Source of the DNA: Kiritimatiellales bacterium
Lineage (GTDB): Bacteria; Verrucomicrobiota; Kiritimatiellia; Kiritimatiellales; Pontiellaceae
Direction: 5' to 3'
NCBI GenBank assembly: GCA_030621805.1
Contig: JAUXGY010000080.1
Coordinates: forward strand, 1-7,546
Length of the DNA: 7,546 nucleotides
Shown here: positions 1 through 5,686 of the stretch, piece by piece
Position numbering within the stretch: position 1 is the first letter of the stretch
Layout of the letters: each line of letters starts with the position of its first letter
Made by a program: the position numbers and the translations under genes
The notes under the pieces: generated by a model
What the model was told of the DNA's origin: nothing
What the model saw: only the letters and a program-made list of their open reading frames with translations
The model's database searches: none

Positions 1-1103
1 ACAAAGGGATTCTTCGCTATCGGGGATATGCGATTGAGGAGCTGGCCAAAAAATCCACGTTCATGGAGTGCGCCTTTCTGATTCTTAACGGACACTTGCC
101 AAGCCAGACGGAACTCAAGGTATTCGACCGTGGAATTTCTGATCAGGCGGGATTGCACTACTCGATGAAAAACAACTTTGATGGCTTTCCGGCCAACGCG
201 CCTCCGATGGCGATCCTTTCTTCGATGCTCAACACGCTGGCGTGCTACAACTCGGAACTGTTGACGACAGAGCACGAGGGGGAAGACTTTGAACTGGTTG
301 TGAGCAAGATTATTTCCAAGGTCCGGACCATTGCGGCCTGGACCTACCGGACGTCGCAAGGCCGCGCCTACATGCCGCCGAATCCGAATCTGAGCTACAG
401 CGGAAACTTCTTGCACATGATGTTTTCCCAGCCCTTCGACGAATATAAAATCATTCCGGAAGTGGAAGCGGCCATCGACCTGTTCTTTGTTCTACACGCC
501 GACCACGAGCAAAACTGTTCCACCTCGACCGTACGCATGGTCGGAAGCTCGCGCGCCAACCTGTTCAGCTCCGTGGCGGCTGGCGTCGGCGCATTGTGGG
601 GCCCGCTGCACGGCGGGGCCAACGCGGCCGTGATTGATATGTTGGAAAATATTCATTCCAACGGCATCAAACTCAGCGATTACGTGGATGCGGCGAAAGA
701 CAAGAAAAACGACACCAAGCTCATGGGCTTTGGACACCGCGTCTACAAGAGTTTCGACCCGCGTGCCAAGATTCTGAAAACCCACGTGGACAGTGTTCTT
801 GAAGCGCTAAAAATCGATGATCCATTGCTCAACATTGCGCGGGAACTCGAAGAGGTCGCCCTGCACGATGAATATTTTGTGTCACGTAATCTTTACCCGA
901 ACGTTGACTTCTACAGCGGCATCCTGCTGAAGGCGATCGGCATTCCGGTGGACATGTTCACTGTTATGTTCGCGATTGGCCGTATGCCGGGCTGGATCTC
1001 TAACTGGCGTGAAATGCTCAGCCACAATCAGCGGATCTGCCGTCCGCGCCAGATTTACACCGGCGAAAACCTCCGCCCGTACGTGGCCATTGGCGATCGC
1101 TAA
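1..1103 (+). CDS. gltA: Citrate synthase, hexameric GltA type (5' end cut off by window edge)
   Basis: Citrate synthase condenses acetyl-CoA and oxaloacetate to citrate, the entry step of the TCA cycle, in the cytoplasm. The frame is open from base 3; 366 residues are visible, and comparison with the usual ~430-residue GltA suggests about 60 N-terminal residues are missing. The in-frame ATG at 63 is internal, because the residues before it (GILRYRGYAIEELA) already match the family. All three catalytic residues are present: His in GPLHGGANAAV (codon 609-611), His in MGFGHRVYK (codon 735-737) and Asp in NVDFYSG (codon 906-908). The segment LHADHEQNCSTSTVR and the end GRMPGWISNW are typical of the bacterial hexameric type. 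The TAA stop (1101-1103) overlaps the stop of the convergent downstream gene, and no terminator hairpin with a T-run follows. Identification is secure; 2-methylcitrate synthase is a less likely alternative given the GltA-like motifs. Confidence 0.96.
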   Translation, partial: KGILRYRGYAIEELAKKSTFMECAFLILNGHLPSQTELKVFDRGISDQAGLHYSMKNNFDGFPANAPPMAILSSMLNTLACYNSELLTTEHEGEDFELVVSKIISKVRTIAAWTYRTSQGRAYMPPNPNLSYSGNFLHMMFSQPFDEYKIIPEVEAAIDLFFVLHADHEQNCSTSTVRMVGSSRANLFSSVAAGVGALWGPLHGGANAAVIDMLENIHSNGIKLSDYVDAAKDKKNDTKLMGFGHRVYKSFDPRAKILKTHVDSVLEALKIDDPLLNIARELEEVALHDEYFVSRNLYPNVDFYSGILLKAIGIPVDMFTVMFAIGRMPGWISNWREMLSHNQRICRPRQIYTGENLRPYVAIGDR

Positions 1104-1546
1104 GCGGGGAGGGATCGATCGAAGATCGCTTTGGCCGTACGGTTGCCTACGAGATAGAGGGCAATCAGTGCCAGAGCGATTCCTCCGAGGTGTTCGGCTC
1201 CATGCTGGATAGAGATCACATTCACCATGCCGATTAGAAAGTAGTAGGCGGTCGCTGCTTTGTAGGCGAGCAGGGAGAAGCGTACCAGGCTGTAGGCTAG
1301 CGATGCGTTCACCACTGCGAGTATGGCGATAGCGGCAGGGGTTGAAAATTCGGGCATCATTAGAATAGCCATGGCGGCTCCAATGAGATGGAGCATGGCC
1401 AGCAGGCGGATCCCCCGGGCGTGGAAGCGAATCTTTTTTTCATCGGACGTAAGCGCCTCCCTTTTTTTATCCTGTTCAATTCCACAAACAGGACAGTGCC
1501 CGTCTCGGGGTTCCGCTTTGGTGAGGCAGCTTTTGCATTGCTTCAT
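1100..1546 (-). CDS. Small zinc-ribbon integral membrane protein, function unknown
   Basis: The 148-residue product has an N-terminal zinc-ribbon-like four-cysteine motif (CKSC at 4-7 and CPVC at 18-21), a short charged linker (residues 25-42), and then a hydrophobic part with about four predicted membrane segments (roughly 46-63, 70-90, 96-114 and 119-135). The start is well supported: AGGAG on the minus strand (bases 1554-1558) lies 7 bases before the ATG. The gene is convergent with gltA and their stop codons overlap by four bases (CTAA read on both strands). The zinc-ribbon-plus-membrane architecture is common among uncharacterised bacterial proteins; the ribbon probably binds a metal ion structurally on the cytoplasmic side, but no reaction or partner can be inferred. 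Upstream are a hairpin leader and a possible promoter. I am fairly sure it is a real gene and cannot assign a function. Confidence 0.8.
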   Translation of the reverse strand: MKQCKSCLTKAEPRDGHCPVCGIEQDKKREALTSDEKKIRFHARGIRLLAMLHLIGAAMAILMMPEFSTPAAIAILAVVNASLAYSLVRFSLLAYKAATAYYFLIGMVNVISIQHGAEHLGGIALALIALYLVGNRTAKAIFDRSLPA

Positions 1547-1571
1547 ATTGTTTCTCCTGCCTGAAAAGGTG

Positions 1572-1604
1572 AACGGGCCGCCAAGGGGGATTAGGCGACC
1601 CGTT
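1572..1604 (-). promoter_or_regulatory. GC-rich hairpin in the leader of the zinc-ribbon gene
   Basis: The arms AACGGGCCGCC (1572-1582) and GGCGACCCGTT (1594-1604) form an 11-base-pair stem with an 11-base loop. On the plus-strand RNA there is one C-A mismatch, whereas on the minus-strand RNA this becomes a G-U wobble, so the fold is better in the transcript of the minus-strand gene. It lies 25 bases upstream of that gene's start codon and just before its ribosome binding site. The short T-rich stretch that follows on the minus strand is too weak for a convincing terminator. A role in translation or mRNA stability is inference. Confidence 0.5.
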
Positions 1605-1681
1605 CTGTGGGGTGGGTGTTTCTAGGGGAAATGGTTTAAAATCTGCTCAAAAAGGAGCCTCCCGTATTGGCTATGTGAGAG

Positions 1682-1710
1682 AAGATAGAGCATCACCCCC
1701 GACCTATCAA
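1682..1710 (-). promoter_or_regulatory. Candidate sigma-70-type promoter for the zinc-ribbon gene
   Basis: Read on the minus strand, TTGATA (bases 1710-1705) is followed after exactly 17 bases by TATCTT (1687-1682). The -35 matches the consensus in five of six bases and the -10 in four of six. Transcription would start near 1675 and give a leader of roughly 130 bases that includes the hairpin at 1572-1604. This is a pattern match only and could arise by chance in AT-rich DNA. Confidence 0.35.
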
Positions 1711-1859
1711 GAACAAAAACAGTACTATTTAGTTTTATCGGATCTGCACAAAGGGGGTTCAGAATTTACCCGGCATGGAAAAGGATTGACCCGACAGGAT
1801 GGCGGTCTTAGCCTCTCTTCCAATGTAAAAACTACACGAAACCAAACGATGAGGCAGTT

Positions 1860-2444
1860 ATGAAAATTTTGAATGCAATGTTGACCTGTGGCCTGATCAT
1901 CACTTTGGCGGGGTGCGCCACATCGTCCAAGGTTCAGGAAATGATCGATGCATCCCAGCAGGATTTCTTGAAAAAAAGCACACAGAATGCTGACTCGATC
2001 AATGTGCTGAAGAAAACCGCTAAGGATTCGTTGGAAAAAGACAGCGAACATACCTCCATTATGCGAGATCTAAAACAACAACAGGAAGAAGCCATGGCGG
2101 TCCTGAAATCATTACAAGCCGCTGTGGAGGCCGCGAAGGTGATGTCTGCAAGTAGCGTCGTTACCATGTCAGAGATGAAAGAAACGGTGGGAGGGAATAA
2201 GGTCTCCATGGACACCCAGTTTGAAAGAATGCACGCTATTGACGATCTATACGAAAAGGTAATGCTTACCCACTTCCAGATGATTGCCGATAGCGCAAAT
2301 TCCGCAATCGCCTCATTGCAGGCCGATAACAAACCTGATGAAGCCGATACCGTTATTCAAAGAAAGCCCATTTCGCTGGACGAACTCATTGAAATAGTGC
2401 CCCCCGACACCTCGGTTACGACCAATGCGGTATCCACAGAATAG
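1860..2444 (+). CDS. Coiled-coil lipoprotein, function unknown
   Basis: The 194-residue product begins with a lipoprotein signal peptide: Lys at position 2, a hydrophobic stretch, and the lipobox LAGC with the lipidated cysteine at residue 19. The residue after the cysteine is Ala rather than Asp, so by the usual Lol rule an outer-membrane location is expected. The mature part is rich in Lys, Glu, Gln, Ala and Ser and appears mostly helical (about 22-155), with heptad-like spacing around 45-95 that suggests coiled coil; the end from about 160 is Pro/Thr/Val-rich and probably disordered. GAGG at 1851-1854 lies five bases before the ATG. I recognise no catalytic motif and no named family. hisB starts 30 bases downstream without a terminator between, so the two may share a transcript, although no functional link to histidine synthesis is apparent. 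It could be a small structural envelope lipoprotein. Confidence 0.82.
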   Translation: MKILNAMLTCGLIITLAGCATSSKVQEMIDASQQDFLKKSTQNADSINVLKKTAKDSLEKDSEHTSIMRDLKQQQEEAMAVLKSLQAAVEAAKVMSASSVVTMSEMKETVGGNKVSMDTQFERMHAIDDLYEKVMLTHFQMIADSANSAIASLQADNKPDEADTVIQRKPISLDELIEIVPPDTSVTTNAVSTE

Positions 2445-2474
2445 CTGGGCGATCCTGTGCCAAAGGAAAACGAT

Positions 2475-3083
2475 ATGGAAAGACAACGCATCGCCCACAT
2501 AGAAAGAAGCACCAAGGAGACACAGATTGATCTGATGTTGAACCTGGATGGGCAGGCGAACTATGCTATTTCAACCGGCATTCCGTTTTTTGACCACATG
2601 CTCGACCTGCTGGCCAAGCACGCGCTGTTTGATTTAACGATCAAGGCGACGGGCGACATCGACGTCGACTATCACCATCTCGTCGAAGACGTCGGCATCG
2701 TGCTTGGGGAAGCCTTCAACGAAGCGCTAGGTGACCGCAAGGGCATTAACCGCTATGGCTTCTGGGTGTTGCCCATGGACGAAGCGCAGGCGCAGGCTGA
2801 GGTATGCCTAGATCTCGGCGGCCGTCCGGCTTTCGTCTACACCATGGAGCACGACCAAAAATATATCCGCGACTTTGACGTCACCATCATCAAACACTTC
2901 TGGCGCTCGTTCTGCGACTCCGCCAAAATGAACCTGCATATCGAACTCAAGTTTGGCGAAGACCTGCACCACTGCATCGAAGCCATCTTCAAGGCCACCG
3001 CCCGCGCCCTGCGCATGGCCTGCGCCGCCGACCCGCGAGCGCTCGACCTAATTCCGTCGAGCAAAGGCCGGATCGGCGCATAA
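2475..3083 (+). CDS. hisB: Imidazoleglycerol-phosphate dehydratase
   Basis: HisB dehydrates imidazole glycerol phosphate to imidazole acetol phosphate in histidine biosynthesis, in the cytoplasm; the enzyme is a 24-mer with two manganese ions per site. The product of 202 residues is the normal length of the monofunctional enzyme and lacks the histidinol-phosphatase domain fused to it in enterobacteria. Diagnostic motifs are FFDHML (38-43), DYHHLVED (65-72), LGEAFNEALGD (77-87), GINRYG (90-95), PMDEA (100-104) and the second metal motif HHCIE (165-169). I chose the ATG at 2475 because AAGGA (2463-2467) lies seven bases upstream and the product then begins like other HisB proteins; a GTG at 2457 in frame would add six residues that the family lacks. 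The gene follows the lipoprotein gene by 30 bases and is followed eight bases later by a truncated permease gene, then a terminator. Confidence 0.97.
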   Translation: MERQRIAHIERSTKETQIDLMLNLDGQANYAISTGIPFFDHMLDLLAKHALFDLTIKATGDIDVDYHHLVEDVGIVLGEAFNEALGDRKGINRYGFWVLPMDEAQAQAEVCLDLGGRPAFVYTMEHDQKYIRDFDVTIIKHFWRSFCDSAKMNLHIELKFGEDLHHCIEAIFKATARALRMACAADPRALDLIPSSKGRIGA

Positions 3084-3090
3084 GCAAGCT

Positions 3091-3294
3091 GTGGAATTCC
3101 TTTCCCAATATGCTGCACTCGATCTGTTTTGGATCGGGCTGAGCCTTTTTCTGATTGGAATGAGCAAGGGCGGGTTTCCGGTCGGAGCAATTGCGCTGCC
3201 GATTTTGATCCTCGTCTGCCCATCGCAAGCGCAGGCGGGCTTTATGCTTCCGGGCTGTCTTGCCCGCCAAAACAGAGGAAAGGACTCTGGCTAA
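3091..3294 (+). pseudogene. Truncated 5' remnant of a TauE/SafE (TSUP) family permease gene
   Basis: Starting from GTG at 3091, the first ~54 residues look like the N-terminus of a TSUP-type transporter, the family that includes sulfite and organosulfonate exporters: a hydrophobic helix (about 12-25) and then the family-like stretch LIGMSKGGFPVGA (21-33), followed by a second hydrophobic segment (about 31-43) and GFMLP (50-54). Family members are usually about 250 residues with seven to eight helices; here similarity stops near base 3252 and the frame ends after 67 codons with a hydrophilic tail, CLARQNRGKDSG. I found no continuation in the other two forward frames before the terminator at 3341, so this is a deletion rather than a simple frameshift. 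It begins eight bases after the hisB stop, without a clear ribosome binding site, as if once co-transcribed with hisB. It could still make a short membrane peptide, but decay is the simpler reading. Confidence 0.68.
3251..3289 (+). other. Two small adjacent inverted repeats at the end of the permease remnant
   Basis: CGGGC (3251-3255) pairs with GCCCG (3262-3266) across a six-base loop, and CAGAG (3273-3277) pairs with CTCTG (3285-3289) across a seven-base loop. They begin exactly where similarity to the TSUP family stops. Neither is followed by a T-run, so they are not terminators by themselves. They may be part of an intergenic repeat that replaced the rest of the gene, but five-base stems also occur by chance. 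Confidence 0.35.
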
Positions 3295-3340
3295 CGCGCA
3301 TTCCTTCTCCCGTGCAATCGGGACGAAAACAAAAGCAAGC

Positions 3341-3385
3341 ATTCGGGGCTGGTACGGCTTGACCGGAACGCCCCGAATATTTTTT
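3341..3385 (+). terminator. Rho-independent terminator after hisB and the permease remnant
   Basis: A perfect nine-base inverted repeat, ATTCGGGGC (3341-3349) and GCCCCGAAT (3370-3378), encloses a 20-base loop that can itself pair weakly (GGT 3351-3353 with ACC 3362-3364). It is followed by A and a run of six T (3380-3385). This is the classical layout of an intrinsic terminator for plus-strand transcripts and would end the lipoprotein-hisB unit. It separates hisB from hisH by transcription although both serve the same pathway. The opposite strand has no immediate T-run, so it is probably one-directional. Confidence 0.85.
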
Positions 3386-3499
3386 GAGGGAGGATCTTCC
3401 TTGTAGGGGTTTTGAAAGGGCAACGAATTCGTATTTGTTGTGTTCATTCCCATAGGCCACGTCTAAACTGCGCCCCATTCTTTTTATAGGATTTGGCAT
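3386..3499 (+). promoter_or_regulatory. Leader and presumed promoter region of hisH
   Basis: Because a strong terminator ends just upstream, hisH needs a promoter in these 114 bases. I could not find a convincing -35/-10 pair: TTGAAA (3412-3417) and TAAACT (3464-3469) each resemble one element but not at proper spacing to a partner. The ribosome binding site AGGA (3488-3491) lies eight bases before the hisH ATG. No leader peptide with a run of histidine codons was seen, which argues against classical his attenuation here. Confidence 0.4.
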
Positions 3500-4120
3500 A
3501 TGATCGGCATTATCGACTATGGAATGGGGAATCTCGGCAGCGTTTCGAACGCCTGTCGGTTTCTGGGGCTGGACGCGAAAATTATCACTCGCAAGGAGGA
3601 GATGGATTCCTGCCGTGCGGTGGTGCTTCCTGGCGTGGGAGCTTTCGGCGATTGCATGAACCATTTGGTTGAGCACGACTTTGTTCAGGCCATCGAGGGA
3701 TGGGTTCAGTCAGGGAAGCCATTCATGGGGATCTGTCTTGGTTTGCAGGCGCTTTTTGAGCGCTCGGAAGAATCGCCCGGTGTTTCGGGGCTTGGGATTT
3801 TCGAGGGGTCGGTGAAGCGCTTTGATCTGCCCAGGGAACTGAAGGTGCCGCAGATTGGTTGGAACCGGATCCATGAAGTCCAGCCGGACTGTCCAATGTT
3901 TGCCGGGATCGACAAGGGCTCATTTTTCTACCTGGTACATTCCTACTATGTCTGCCCGGCCGACGAATCCATCGTGGCAGGCCGGACGGAATACGGAATC
4001 GACTATTGCTCCTGCGTCTGGAAGGACAACGTATTTGCCACTCAGTTCCATCCGGAAAAATCGCAGGCCGCCGGCTTGCGCATGCTGAAGAATTTCTGGG
4101 ATGGGACGGATGCGGGATAA
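3500..4120 (+). CDS. hisH: Imidazole glycerol phosphate synthase, glutaminase subunit
   Basis: HisH hydrolyses glutamine and passes ammonia to HisF, which makes imidazole glycerol phosphate (the HisB substrate) and AICAR. The 206-residue length is normal for this class I glutamine amidotransferase. The N-terminus IGIIDYGMGNLGSV is typical, PGVGAFG (44-50) is the oxyanion strand region, the nucleophile Cys79 lies in GICLGLQ, and the triad is completed by His184 and Glu186 in QFHPEKSQ. PQIGWN (117-122) and the LVHSYY stretch (145-150) are specific to HisH as opposed to other amidotransferases. All catalytic residues are intact. Its partner HisF is not in the window and neither hisA nor hisF follows; the next gene, 64 bases on, is a histidine kinase. 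Hence the his genes appear dispersed, with hisH probably transcribed from its own promoter after the terminator at 3341-3385. Confidence 0.97.
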   Translation: MIGIIDYGMGNLGSVSNACRFLGLDAKIITRKEEMDSCRAVVLPGVGAFGDCMNHLVEHDFVQAIEGWVQSGKPFMGICLGLQALFERSEESPGVSGLGIFEGSVKRFDLPRELKVPQIGWNRIHEVQPDCPMFAGIDKGSFFYLVHSYYVCPADESIVAGRTEYGIDYCSCVWKDNVFATQFHPEKSQAAGLRMLKNFWDGTDAG

Positions 4121-4184
4121 CCCCGTATTTTATGCGTGAGCCGGGATCGCTAAACGGGTATGTTCCAGTAATTAAAGTAAGATT

Positions 4185-5651
4185 ATGAGCTTAAAAACCC
4201 GAATCCTTTTGATCCTTGTTGCTACGTCGTTTCTCGCTGCGGTTATAACCGGGGCGTTGCTTGTTTTTCTGATTCAACTTTTTGGGGAAATTTCATTCGA
4301 GGGCAATAGCGGCTCAGAGCTGACGGTGCTTGCGGTTGCCATGTACCTCCTTGCCGGGCTGTTCATTCTTGGGGTTCTCTCCGTGTTACTGAACAAAATG
4401 GTCATCATTCCGGCCGTGGAGCGGGAGATGCTGGAAAATGAGCGTGAAATGCTCACCGAACAACTACACCACTCCCAGAAGATGGAGGCGGTCGGGCGCT
4501 TGGCGGGAAGCATTGCGCACGATTTTAACAATCTGCTCACCATCATCGATGGCTATTCCAGTCTGATCATTGCCGACCCGGAGTCGGAGGAAACCGGGCA
4601 GCATGCCCATGAAGTGGTCGAGGCTGCGCGCAAGGCCTCGTTCATTACCCGCAAGCTCCTTAGTTTTAGCCATAAGGAACAGACGGAACCCGTTGTCCTC
4701 GACCTCAATATTACGCTGGCGGATACGGATAAAATGCTTTCGCGCTTGATCGGGGAGAAAGTCCAACTCATTACCCGCTTTTCTTCTGAGCCGATCTACG
4801 TTAAGGCCGACTCGATACAACTGGGGCAGGTTCTAATGAACCTCGCCGTGAATGCCCGCGATGCCATGCCCAATGGAGGGCGCATCACTATCAAGACCGA
4901 TTTCCAGATGATCCATGATGGGGAGCGGCGCAAACCCGATAACTTTCCTGCGGGAACCTATGCCAAGATCTCGGTTCGTGATACGGGGCAGGGGATCGAC
5001 CCCGAGAAGGTGGATCAAATTTTTGAGCCCTTCTTCACCACGAAGGAGTCAGGAAAGGGCACGGGGTTGGGTTTGTCGATCGTCAAAACTATCATCAAAC
5101 AGACCGGCGGATTTATTGATCTGATTAGCAAGCTCGGCGGCGGAACCACCTTTATGATTTATCTCCCTCTTGCTGAGCCGGAGGAGGACGTTCTGGTTGA
5201 CGCGGTCACGGCTGAACCCTCCGCTCAGGAGAAATCGGATTCTATTGCAACGGCGGTGGCGTTGACCGAGGAGCTGGCGGGACAAATTATTCTGCTGGTG
5301 GAAGACGATCCTATGATTCGCGGGCTTGTTTCCCACACGCTGGAGGCGCAGGACTACAAAGTACTTGTGGCCGACGATGGATGGGAGGCCGTGCAGCTTG
5401 CGCGGAAGTATGACGGAACGATCAACCTGCTGTTCACGGATGTTGTGATGCCCGGCCTCGGCGGCGCGGAACTGGCGATGGCGGTGCGGGAGCTCCATCC
5501 GGAAATCAAGCTGCTCTTTATGTCTGGATACTCCCGAGCACAAGTCACCGAAGAAGGGGTTCCTCCCGATGCCGCCCTTCTCGAAAAGCCCTTCACGCCC
5601 GACAAGGTCATTTTGATGGTGCGCGACTTACTCGCTGGCGAAGCATCTTAA
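4185..5651 (+). CDS. Membrane-anchored hybrid histidine kinase with C-terminal receiver domain
   Basis: The 488-residue product has two membrane helices (about 7-31 and 47-70) joined by only ~15 residues, so it has essentially no periplasmic sensor. A charged helical linker (about 77-98) leads to the phosphoacceptor domain, with His112 in GSIAHDFNNLL. The ATPase domain carries the N box NLAVNARDAM (219-228), G1 box DTGQG (266-270), F box IFEPFFTTK (279-287) and G2 box GKGTGLGLS (290-298). After a linker (about 330-365) comes a receiver domain with acidic pocket EDD (373-375), phosphoacceptor Asp419 in LLFTDVVMPG, Ser447 and Lys468 in EKPF. All key residues for autophosphorylation and phosphorelay are present. 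No HAMP or PAS domain is evident. The upstream ribosome binding site is weak, but the start is supported by the immediate membrane helix. No output regulator is adjacent. The glycosidase gene starts 35 bases downstream and may be co-transcribed. The stimulus is unknown. Confidence 0.93.
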   Translation: MSLKTRILLILVATSFLAAVITGALLVFLIQLFGEISFEGNSGSELTVLAVAMYLLAGLFILGVLSVLLNKMVIIPAVEREMLENEREMLTEQLHHSQKMEAVGRLAGSIAHDFNNLLTIIDGYSSLIIADPESEETGQHAHEVVEAARKASFITRKLLSFSHKEQTEPVVLDLNITLADTDKMLSRLIGEKVQLITRFSSEPIYVKADSIQLGQVLMNLAVNARDAMPNGGRITIKTDFQMIHDGERRKPDNFPAGTYAKISVRDTGQGIDPEKVDQIFEPFFTTKESGKGTGLGLSIVKTIIKQTGGFIDLISKLGGGTTFMIYLPLAEPEEDVLVDAVTAEPSAQEKSDSIATAVALTEELAGQIILLVEDDPMIRGLVSHTLEAQDYKVLVADDGWEAVQLARKYDGTINLLFTDVVMPGLGGAELAMAVRELHPEIKLLFMSGYSRAQVTEEGVPPDAALLEKPFTPDKVILMVRDLLAGEAS

Positions 5652-5686
5652 ACCGCCGCAGCTTATAAAACCAACAGGACATTGAT

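Larger units (their letters stand above)
1547..1859. other. Divergent intergenic region between the zinc-ribbon gene and the lipoprotein gene
   Basis: These 313 bases separate two divergently transcribed genes, so they should hold both promoters. On the minus strand I see a candidate promoter (1682-1710) and a leader hairpin (1572-1604). For the plus strand I see only the ribosome binding site GAGG (1851-1854) of the lipoprotein gene; a TTGACC at 1786-1791 resembles a -35 element but has no acceptable -10 at normal spacing. An 83-codon open frame (1612-1863) crosses the region but its product resembles nothing known to me and looks like chance. No tRNA or repeat was seen. Confidence 0.6.

Noticed and set aside
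1093..1128. GCGATCGC palindrome and a small CGATC/GATCG hairpin at the end of gltA, possibly a terminator.
   Set aside because: The hairpin has only five pairs and no T-run on either side; the palindrome is a single chance copy.
1612..1863. An 83-codon plus-strand frame whose TGA overlaps the lipoprotein ATG as ATGA, suggesting translational coupling.
   Set aside because: It starts at a GTG without a ribosome binding site, the product looks like random composition, and it covers the region expected to hold promoters. The ATGA overlap is probably chance.
2457..2474. In-frame GTG upstream of hisB as an alternative start.
   Set aside because: The ATG at 2475 has a well-spaced AAGGA and gives the standard HisB N-terminus; the GTG lies before that binding site.
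2989..3453. Minus-strand open frame of 154 codons across the end of hisB and the permease remnant.
   Set aside because: It overlaps a clear hisB on the opposite strand, is very Arg-rich with no recognisable motif, and crosses the terminator.
5049..5543. Minus-strand open frame of 164 codons inside the kinase gene.
   Set aside because: It lies wholly antisense to conserved kinase and receiver motifs, and its Arg/His-rich product is typical of a shadow frame.
5652..5686. TATAAA at 5664-5669 as a -10 element for the glycosidase gene.
   Set aside because: No acceptable -35 sequence lies 16 to 18 bases upstream, so a separate promoter is not supported.
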